Part shown: in pieces, positions 56,050 through 64,000 of the stretch
How the letters are laid out: every line of letters starts with the position of its first letter
Position numbering within the stretch: the stretch's first letter is position 1
Assembly (NCBI GenBank): GCA_023374025.1
Contig: SIJG01000018.1
Location: 1,392,578-1,456,577 of the forward strand
Reading direction: 5' to 3'
DNA length: 64,000 bases
Source of the DNA: Heterodera schachtii
Taxonomy: Eukaryota; Nematoda; Chromadorea; Rhabditida; Heteroderidae
The notes under the pieces: generated by a model
Told to the model about the DNA's origin: nothing
The model's input: the letters and a program-made list of their open reading frames with translations, nothing else
The model's database searches: none
Position numbers and translations under genes: made by a program

Positions 56050-58062
56050 TGGGAAGACAGAATGAAGAATAATGAAATGAAATATTTATGATGGGTTGAA
56101 AAAGGAGAGAGAACGGCAGGGAAACAGGCACACTCTCTCCTTCCCTCTGCGCTGTCTTGCCCGTGCTATTTTTCTTTCGCCTATTTTCTTTGCCGTTTCG
56201 CATCATAATTATATGCTTTCCATTCTGCTTCTTTTCCTTTGTTAGGTGTGCGTATAAAGAGTAAAGGAAAAGGAAAAAAGCGCTCTTCGCTTCGTTTGTT
56301 CCTCCACTGAAAGAGAGTGCATCAAACAGAGATGGAGGCAAAGAAGATAGAAAAAAAGAGAAATATAACGTATCCTTTCTCCTTTGTTCCCCTTTCAGAT
56401 TTAAACCTATCATAAAATGCTTTCCTATTTTAAATATATTTGCAATTTTTCTTTTGTTTTACCCCTGCTCCCTTTGTATTCGGACGATGAAATCTTTCGC
56501 CTTTTACTAAAAGGTTTCCGTGCAGGGGGAAGCTTATGGGTTAAACCCAATTTTTGGGCAGCGCCTTTTCCAGCAGGGAGTGCGAGAAAATTATTATAAA
56601 TTGGGAAGCGGTTTTTAGGCACAAAAAATCGCGAAATAAGCACTAAAAAGGCAGAAAACAATCGCAACAATAAATAGGCACAAAATAGGCAAAAAATTTT
56701 TCTTATTAACGCTTTTTAGGTAACAAAACAAGTATAAAATATTTCAATTGTAAACAAAATTAGTTAAAATTTTTTGTTTTTTTCGAATAAAAAAATTTAA
56801 AAAATTTAAAAAATTAAATCTTTGGCTTAAATTTTTGAGAAAATTTTTCAATTCTTAGGAGGTGTATTTTCGGAAAAATTTTCGGGTCATTTCTTAAGGG
56901 TGTATTTTCCGATTTTATTGCATTTTTAATGGAATTTTTCGTATAAATGCAAAAAAAAAAGGCACAAAACACAAAAAAGGCATTTAAGTGAACAAAAATA
57001 GAAAATTGTGGTGGTCACAATTTTAGTTATGAAAAGTCCAAAATAGTGATTCCAGTGAAGAATAGTGACGTTATCGAAGAGAAGTGTATTCGCATTAAAA
57101 TTGTTTTCATGAATATTTCGTCGAAAAAAGTCGCAAAATTGGGCTCGGCGTTGCTGATAGGCACCGCTGGAAAATAAATTGTATTTTGGATGAGATTTTA
57201 GTAGTTATCCCACGGGATAACTACTGATTTTATTTTCCAGAAATAAATAAAAGTTTTCTTTTTTCCATCTCTCGCTGTGATTTGGGCGAAATTTCTAAAT
57301 GACAAAGAATTATTTTTGAAATGATTTCGAAATTTGAGTGTAATTTGTTCATAGATTTTGCCCAAAAAGCCACGCTATTCGGTAACTAATGGGCTCATTC
57401 ATACATATAAAAATAACAATAAAAAAACATAAATTAAAATAAGAATAAAAAAGAGCAATATATCATGGTGCTATTTGAAGAATTTGTATCAATTTTAAAC
57501 ATTTATTTTTTCATTTTATTACTCCTTGGCGGACTTTCACAAAAAATTACACCGAGGAGAACTCTTCTTCGAGGGCATCAAATGCTTAGCACTGCTTAAT
57601 CTTAGGGAAAGCTTTTCCTTTCAAGAGTTTCGAAGGTTTTTAGTTGGAGGGGGTCGAATATTAGAAATTTATAATGTGCCTATGCCTAAGATTCGTGCTA
57701 ACTTTGTGCTTATTTCTGTTCTTACTTTTTTTTGAAATACAAAAAAAATTTTTTTTTTTTTTGTTATTTCCTCCCTATTTGATCATTCTCTTCCCAATTT
57801 TCTCATAAAAAATCGGCTAAAAGTAAATTTTACACCTTTTAAGAAAAGGGCACTCAAGTATACCTATTTTAGTGCAATTTCTCGCCATTTTCCCTTTAGC
57901 CAAACTCAATTTTCAGTGTTTATCCACTGGGCATGGAAAGGGATAAGCCGGCACAATTTTTGGCTCTATTGCACTTTATGAGTCCAATCAATTGATAATT
58001 GTTGATTTTTTATTTGTAACTTGCTTTACATTTAACATTCATTTGTTTTCTCGTATTATTAA
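56050..58062. other. Repeat-rich intergenic stretch
   Basis: 56600-57010 holds AGGCACAAAA words and the block TTCTTAGGAGGTGTATTTTC, a hAT-like MITE remnant without ends. 57150-57176 is a divergent GC-rich hairpin. No supported gene. Confidence 0.5.
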
Positions 58063-58573
58063 TAGAGACCGCATTTTGAGGCATATGCCTTTTTTCTGCG
58101 CATTAGTTCAGATATCCTTTTTAGGGATTTTCGTGCTTTAAATGCCTTTTTTGGCATTTTGCCGTTTTGGTGCATTTTTGGCGTTTTTTTCGATTGGTGC
58201 CTTTTTTGGCGTTTTTTCGGAAATTCCATTAAAAATGGAATAAAATCGGGAAAATACACCCCTAAGAAATGACTTGAAAAATTTTAACAGAAAATACACC
58301 CCTAAGAATTGAAAAATGTTCTCAAAAAATTTCATTTTTTTCTTGATAAAAAATTTTAGTTTAAAAATTTTCCTCATTCGAAAAACATTAATTAAATGAC
58401 CAAAATTAAGTTTTTGGTTAAGTTTTACGTGTTTTGCTCCCAAAAAAACCTTAGAAAATTTTTTAAATGCCTTTTTTATGCATTTTTCGGGATTTTCGTG
58501 CCTTTTTTCAATTTTTTGGTGCCTATTATAGTGCCTTTTTCGCGATTTTTGGTGCCTTTTTTTGCGGTCTCTA
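58063..58573. mobile_element. TAGAGACCGC-end MITE (511 bp), word TGCCTTTTTTGGC
   Basis: Termini TAGAGACCGCA and TGCGGTCTCTA. The interior is reiterated TGCCTTTTTTGGCATTTT. Two copies of TACACCCCTAAGAA. Flanks ATTATTAA and ATTACCAC share only the first half. Confidence 0.78.
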
Positions 58574-58859
58574 ATTACCACATTATTCACTTTGTGCTTT
58601 GGAATGATACCAAAAAGATAGGGTTTGTTCGAACATGAACAAAGTTATAAACCGAACATTTCTGGTGTAAAAGCCAAAAACCCAGTCAAATCAAATGTAC
58701 TGAAACCAAGTAAACAACAAATAAATGTGAGGAGCAATTATCAGACCATTTCCATTCATAATGATCGATCATTTGTCATTTCTCAACAATTCATTCACTT
58801 TTCTTCCTCTGTCCGCTGGGCCCGGGATTCATTTCCGGTTGAATTTTTGTGCTCATTTG

Positions 58860-59475
58860 GTCCGTCTTTGGTGGAGACAATGGCCTGAATGAAGTGCAAT
58901 TTAAATTTGATTGTTAAAGCAAAAGCTGATGCCACTCACCCAATGGAATCTCCGTCAAGCATAAAGTTGACTTTGCTTAATTTGTCCGTCTTTTTATCCT
59001 TCCACTGAATCGCCCCCCCCCCCCAATTTGGCATCGCTTCATTAGCCAATTAACACCGGTATATTCATCTTCGTCGTAATTCTTTTCTTCTTTCTACAAT
59101 GTTAGCTTTTCGTTGGTCCGTTCGTTCATCAATTCAAATGGGCCAATTTCCGTTAATAATTAAAATAATTTATGAAATGAACGAAGTTATAATTACTCAA
59201 TGTGAAGGTCATTAAAGCGAATTTTCTTGGGCAGCGGACGGTCGGGCAACGGAAATTGCACAGATTTCAAACCAAAATCGACAAATAATTTTGGCATTCC
59301 AATGTCCTTGCGAATTGTCATTGGTCTCAAAAGTGGCAATTCGCTTATGCCATCGATATGTTTTTCCACCAAGGCATTAAAACTGGGCGAAATCAGTGCC
59401 AATTTGGGGCCGAGTTGGAGACGGTCAAAAAATGGGAAAATGTCCATCCAAAGATCGTTGCACACCCCAAAAAGC
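58860..59475 (-). pseudogene. F-box-like family A, copy A4, central part deleted
   Basis: Minus strand. The F-box-like exon 59465-59193 reads CNDLWMDIFPFFDRLQLGPK, LALISPSFNALVEKHIDGIS and ends PLPKKIRFNDLHIE at a GTAATT donor, like A1. The long central domain is missing: next comes a C-terminal piece (about 59140-58960) with GPFELMNERTNEKLTL, then a stop and frame breaks around a G run (WLMKRCQIGGG). The last exon after TTCATTCAG reads PLSPPKTDQMSTKIQPEMNP. No MNRR first exon is seen. Non-functional as read. Confidence 0.75.
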
Positions 59476-60302
59476 TCTTATCATTTGCTATAGAATTGGA
59501 AAATTCGGCTCAAATTTTCCTCAAAGTTCGATAATTCATTTTTATGGCCACGCGAACACTTCGCCGTTTTCCAAATACGATCACAAATGAGCCCAAAGGT
59601 TTCTGTGGATTTGTTTTAGTTGCAGAAATGAGGCGCTGGTCGGCTTAGGAATGTTTTTTTCTTTTTTTCGGCGGGTGGTGGCATTTAAAAATATAACAAT
59701 TTTGCCTAAATCAAATTAACAATGAAATGCTGGATACTCCAGCAGAAGTTTAAACAGGCGCATTTGCTTTTAGCCGTTTTAAATTGGTTAGAAAATTGGG
59801 TAAAAAACAAATTCGGGAAACGCGAATACATAAGAAAACAGAATGTTAATGTTAAACGCAAACGGAGGACAAAAATTCACAAGGTGTTGGACGCATAAAA
59901 AATGATTGGACAATACATACAAAGCAGAGGTGTGATCGAAAATGGGTAAGTTCCTGTTTTGGGGGTCGCACATGAAAAAGTTAAAAAAATCAACAAAAAA
60001 ATGCGCACAAAATTACACAACTCATACATATGTAAAGTGCCCATTTTGCAGCATATGTTTTTTTTTGCTAGTTGAAAAATAGAACCCCCCGGGGTTCTAT
60101 TACAGTAAATATGGTATGTAATATTTCTCCGTTTTCAATTACCTAGTAATTTTTTCCCCAATTTTTTCAATTCTTTTTTCGGGACTATAAAAATATTTGC
60201 TTTTTTCATTTTTCTCTCATTACGAAAAGAATATTTCTAACAAATTATTCCCCTCTTTGTGACATCCTTCGAAACACTGCAAATTGTGCTAATTGCCGCA
60301 AA

Positions 60303-61472
60303 ATGAACCGACGGTTTGGAATTAAAAAAAAAACAAATTTCATTTAACTTTTGTTTTTCCCGCATTTCAGTTGGGTTTGTACCGATGTTTGGATGGACAC
60401 TCTCCCATTTTTTGGTCGTCTTCAACTCGGCCTCAAATTGGCACTGATTTCGGCCCGTTTCAATTCGCTGGTGGACAAACATTTTGATGGCAAAAGCGAA
60501 CTGACACTTCAGAGACCAATCACAATTCGCAAAGACATTTTTGCAGAAGTGCCAAAATTACGTGTGCTTATTGGTGTCAATTCTGTTGAATTTCCTTTGT
60601 CCGACCGTCCGTTCAATCAGCAAATTTGGAACAGCGGCACCAATTTGCGTTTTTATGTGGGTCATTACAAGAACAACAACAACAAGGACATTGTCCAGCC
60701 AATTTGGAATGCTTTGGTCCGTGAAATTTTTCCCATTTTTGCGCCAAAAATTCGCCATTTGAACGTTCACTATTCTGATCATCTGCACGATTTGCTCCGT
60801 ATTTCGCCGACAATTCTCTCCGATCTGAACATTAATTCAATTAATTCTGGTTGGCTGATGCCCAATTTGAATGGTGCCTTTGATGAGCCAAATGCAACTG
60901 CTCGGAAAGTGTTGAACGAATGGCTGCACACACCGACCACCGATGGACAACCGAAGCGATTGTTTTGCTGTGTTTATGCGTCAAGAACCATGGAATGGGT
61001 CAACGATTTCATAGAGGTCAGTCGCCACATTTTCGTAAAATATTTCGGTTTGAATGCCACTTGATTTCGTTTTAGCAATTTCTCTGTGCCACCACTTCTG
61101 TCAGCTACAAAATTCAATTCAAAACACTCACGACAATGGAGCCATTTGAATGGATGAATGAAATGACCAACGAAAAGCTGACAATGACAGCCAAAGATGG
61201 GTTGGTTTGCCAATGGCTAATGAAGCGATGCCAAATTGGGGGGACGGCGGCGATTCAGTGGGAAGACGAAAATTTGGACGATTTGAACACTGTCATCTTT
61301 TCCATTTCCGATCTCCAAAGCTGCATTGTGTGAGCAATTTACATATAAAACATTTGATTTTATTTCAAATTGTGCTTTATTTAGGCCATTGTCCCCGCCA
61401 CCAGCAGCAGCAGCAGAAGAAGAAGAAGCAGGACAAAGCAGCGAAAAAGGGGCGTCTTCTGACAATGAGTGA
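60303..61472 (+). CDS. F-box-like family A, copy A3 (all joins in frame)
   Basis: Exons 60303-60313, 60371-61016, 61076-61329, 61385-61472; 332 residues, all phases consistent, no internal stop. Starts MNRRWVCTDVWMDTLPFFGR, then LQLGLKLALISARFNSLVDK, an F-box-like helical segment (Skp1/SCF binding inferred). Middle: QPIWNALVREIFPIFAPKIR, DHLHDLLRISPTILSDLNIN, VLNEWLHTPTTDGQPKRLF. C-terminal: SVSYKIQFKTLTTMEPFEWM, WLMKRCQIGGTAAIQWEDEN, then a Pro/Ala/Glu-rich tail ending SSEKGASSDNE. Compared with A1 it lacks about 40 residues and the second intron (SDRPFNQ joins QIWNSGTN), an in-frame deletion. The middle and C-terminal domains presumably recognise a target. The likeliest functional member of the cluster in this window. 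Confidence 0.8.
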
Positions 61473-61807
61473 CGGACAAAAGAACAACAAAAACAGTGAT
61501 CAGCAGAAGAAATGAATGAATTAATTGGGAAATGACCGATCATTATGCATTAGTGTTCAAAGGAATTTATGAGGGAAAATCGAATACATATATATGTACA
61601 TGTAAATAAATTGGATGTATAAAAAATGGCAAAAATAAGTGCAAAATAAAATCAAAAATTTGAAACCCACCCCCCTCCCGTTCCCAAAAAGTTTTTTGGA
61701 AAATGCGCCTCAAAAAAAAATCATTAAAAAACTGATTTCTTTAGTCCGATTGCACTGAAATTAATTTAATAAATTAATGAAAAATAACTATCATTTTACA
61801 TTTTTAG

Positions 61808-62039
61808 AAGGGGGATATGCCTGAACATTTGACGGCGAAATGGAAAGGATATCATTTGACGGAGCCGGACCCAAAAAACAACAAAAGGAACACTATCCGC
61901 TTTACCCACAAAATCGTAATAAAAAATAAAAATTAAGATTTTAATAAATAAGTTATTTTTTAATTGCTTACTTTTTTTTCTTTAGAATGAATTAAAAATG
62001 AAATACGAACCGAAGCCATGCTTCAAAATGTGCAAATGA
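61808..62039 (+). CDS. Small two-exon hypothetical gene (3' part)
   Basis: Exon 61808-61915 after TTTTTAG reads KGDMPEHLTAKWKGYHLTEP, DPKNNKRNTIRFTHKI. A 70-base intron (GTAATA...TTCTTTAG) follows. Exon 61986-62039 reads NELKMKYEPKPCFKMCK and stops (TGA). The phase is 0 on both sides. Composition is protein-like and not biased. The start is either the internal ATG or an upstream exon not found. No family recognised. Confidence 0.4.
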
Positions 62040-62500
62040 ATTGGTGGTAGACGAGATGAGAAAAAAACTTTGGAAGTGCATAATTTGTCAAAAAGGAGAA
62101 TAAATGTATTTTTTATTTTATTTTTTGATTTCAAACTAATTAAATATTTTTTGCAATTTTTTCATTTAATGTTTTTATATTTAAAAATTTCAGGGCAAAT
62201 ATGTATAACAATAAAAAAATAAAAAAGAACTACCAACTTATGAAAATATTGGTATAAAAACAGCTTTATGAAATTAGAAATCAAAATTTCAATTAGGGCC
62301 AAATTCCGAACGCCGGACCCTAATTCGAACAAAAAGCCGAAAGTCCAAATTTTATTTTTGATTCAAAAACGGCACTAATGTAAACGCCGCCACAAAAATT
62401 TTGAAAATTGAATTCAATTTTTGCACAGATTTTGTCCAAAAAATTGCCAAATTTTGCGAATCTGAACCAATTTTTTATGAAAAGAATAAGCTAATGGAGC

Positions 62501-62530
62501 CCGGCGGTGCCGATAGGCGCCGCCGGGGAA
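62501..62530. repeat. GC-rich hairpin repeat (inverted orientation)
   Basis: CCCGGCGGTGCCGATAGGCG then CCGCCGGGG: the complement of the 16826 and 48540 copies. Confidence 0.75.
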
Positions 62531-62786
62531 AATCTAAAAAATTCAATTTTTAACAGTTTTTGTCCGTAAAATGAGCCTATATTGCAATTTTAATCGATTT
62601 AAAAAGGCAAAAAACGATGAAAAATTGCAAATTTCTATAGGTGCGCTTGCCATTTTTCAAGTAAAAAAAATCGGGTACTGAAGTGTGCATTGGCACGGGA
62701 GCCTCTAATTTGCATCTTTCTCATCATTTTGCGTTCTAAATCGATTCCGACTTTTTTAAAATGGTTTTTTGTTTGGGAGCTATGAG

Positions 62787-63365
62787 TAGAGACCGACTTT
62801 TGAGGCATATGCCTTTTTTTCTGCGCACTAGTTTCGGTATATTAAGCATAAATAACGCATTTTCCACTTGGTTTGAAGCTTCTACGTTGACTTTTATTAT
62901 GCCTTTTTTTTGCCTTTTTCGGGATTTTCGTGCCTTAAATGCCTTTTTTGGCATTTTGCCGTTCTGGTGCCTTTTTTGGCGTTTTTTTCCCGAAAAATTC
63001 CATAAAAAATGCAATAAAATCGAGAAAATACACTCCTAAAAATGACTTGAAAAATTATCAGAAATTACACCCCTAAGAATTGTTTTTTTTTTTTAGAAAA
63101 TACACCCCTAAGAATTAAAAAATTTTCTCAAAAATTGATCGCCAAAATTTCATTTTTTTTCTTGATAAAAAATTTTAGGTTTAAAAATTTTCTTAGTCAA
63201 AAAACATTATAAAACATTTATTAGTCATTAAAAGACCAAAATTAAGTTTTTGGTTAAGTTTTACGTGTTTTGCTCACTAAAAATACGCAATAAAAAATTT
63301 TTAATGCCTTTTTTCATGCCTTTTTCGGGATTTTCGTGCCTTTTCATGCCTTTTTTTTTCACTGA
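62787..63365. mobile_element. TAGAGACCGA-end MITE remnant, word TGCCTTTTT
   Basis: Left terminus TAGAGACCGACTTTTGAGGC is near-identical to that of 58063 and is preceded by GCTATGAG (fits the target pattern). The interior has TGCCTTTTTT words and three TACACCCCTAAGAA-type copies. The right terminus is missing. Confidence 0.65.
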
Positions 63366-63649
63366 ATAACCGTGAATTAGCACCGTGAAACGTGACCGTG
63401 GAAAACAGGTTGAATTCTATTAAAAAACAAAAAACCATTGGCTGTTTTGTTGATTCCTTTTATTTAAAGCGAATTTGAATGTCGTCAAATTTATGCAACC
63501 GAATAGCCCGGAAATTTTTTTTTATCATTGAAAACAAAACAAAAAATTTCTATGTGATCCAAACTGTACAAGTACCCAAAATTCTTTACCGGCTTTGAAA
63601 ATGCACACAAATACAATACAAAAATAGACAACAGTAGTAGTATAGAGTT

Positions 63650-64000
63650 CCAAAAGGTTGCGGGTTGGTTGCGGGTGTTTACCGCACAAACCCGTGCCTA
63701 TGGGAGGAGTGCACCCCTTTGAAGTGCCGCCCCGGACATTTTCCCGCACAATCCCAAGCCTATGGGAGGGGTGTGTGCCAAATCCAAGCCTATATGTCCT
63801 TTGAAGTTGCCGCTCACCCAAATCCGATTTCCCAAAACCTCGCGGGTATCTCGCGGGTGTTTACCGCACGAGCCCAATCCTATGGGAGGGGCGTAGCCCT
63901 TTGAAGTTACCGCCCCATCAAAAAACCCAGGATGGGGTACCTAATTGCCGACCAACCAAATCCGATTTTCTCAAATTGTTGCGGGTGTTTTTTTCGCGCC
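63650..64000. repeat. Tandem satellite at the window end
   Basis: Repeating pattern GCGGGTGTTTACCGCACAA, CCTATGGGAGGGGTG, CCTTTGAAGTTGCCGC, CCAAATCCGATTT. At least three units of variable length (63665, 63740, 63845) and a fourth begins at 63975. It runs past the window edge. Confidence 0.8.

Noticed and set aside
57526..57735. 69-codon ORF
   Set aside because: No ATG start, no domain, no splice context; probably chance.
1..64000. CRISPR arrays, bacterial operons, ribosome binding sites
   Set aside because: Spliced genes and nematode-type elements throughout; repeats have no regular spacers, and no prokaryotic gene layout is present.

Overview
This is a eukaryotic nuclear window, very AT-rich. 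It has short GT-AG introns (often about 40-90 bp, acceptors TTTCAG or TTAAG) and dense small transposable elements. The gene content points to a plant-parasitic cyst nematode (Globodera/Heterodera type): a SPRY gene with a coiled-coil N-terminus, a large lineage-type family of F-box-like genes, and nematode Tc5 and MITE elements. The organism is an inference; no rRNA or mitochondrial marker is present.

Layout. 1-5 kb: a ~910 bp direct duplication that may encode a tiny secreted peptide, MITEs, and a coiled-coil ORF cut by a MITE. 5.6-9.5 kb: a SPRY gene whose introns hold two hAT-like MITEs. 9.5-19 kb: mostly repeats, including a 460 bp segmental duplication carrying a two-exon gene fragment, minisatellites, and GC-rich hairpins. 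19-22 kb: a transposase-like spliced gene and a palindromic element. 22.6-24.3 kb: a nested stack of three elements. 24.4-42 kb: a cluster of F-box-like genes on both strands (two families, A and B), with a nearly complete Tc5-like transposon at 25.7-28.3 kb. Most copies are broken by MITEs, stops or frameshifts. 43.1-44.6 kb: an intact six-exon PP1-type phosphatase on the minus strand. 45.4-46.8 kb: a decayed Deltex-like E3 ligase. 47-52 kb: minisatellites and long polypyrimidine tracts. 52.2-53.4 kb: exons of an SLC26/SulP anion transporter (minus strand). 54-58.6 kb: more MITEs and a 750 bp palindrome. 59-61.5 kb: two further F-box-like genes, one (60303-61472) with all joins in frame. 61.8-62.0 kb: a small two-exon hypothetical gene. 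The window ends in a tandem satellite.

The most striking pattern is a group of eight 0.2-1.7 kb elements with TAGGG/CAGGG termini and perfect 8-base target duplications (hAT-like). Their targets, put in one orientation, fit roughly RTNATRAG. They share sub-terminal blocks, but each interior is filled by reiteration of an element-specific short word. They coexist with two other inverted-repeat families that also make 8-base duplications, and together these have dismantled much of the F-box cluster.
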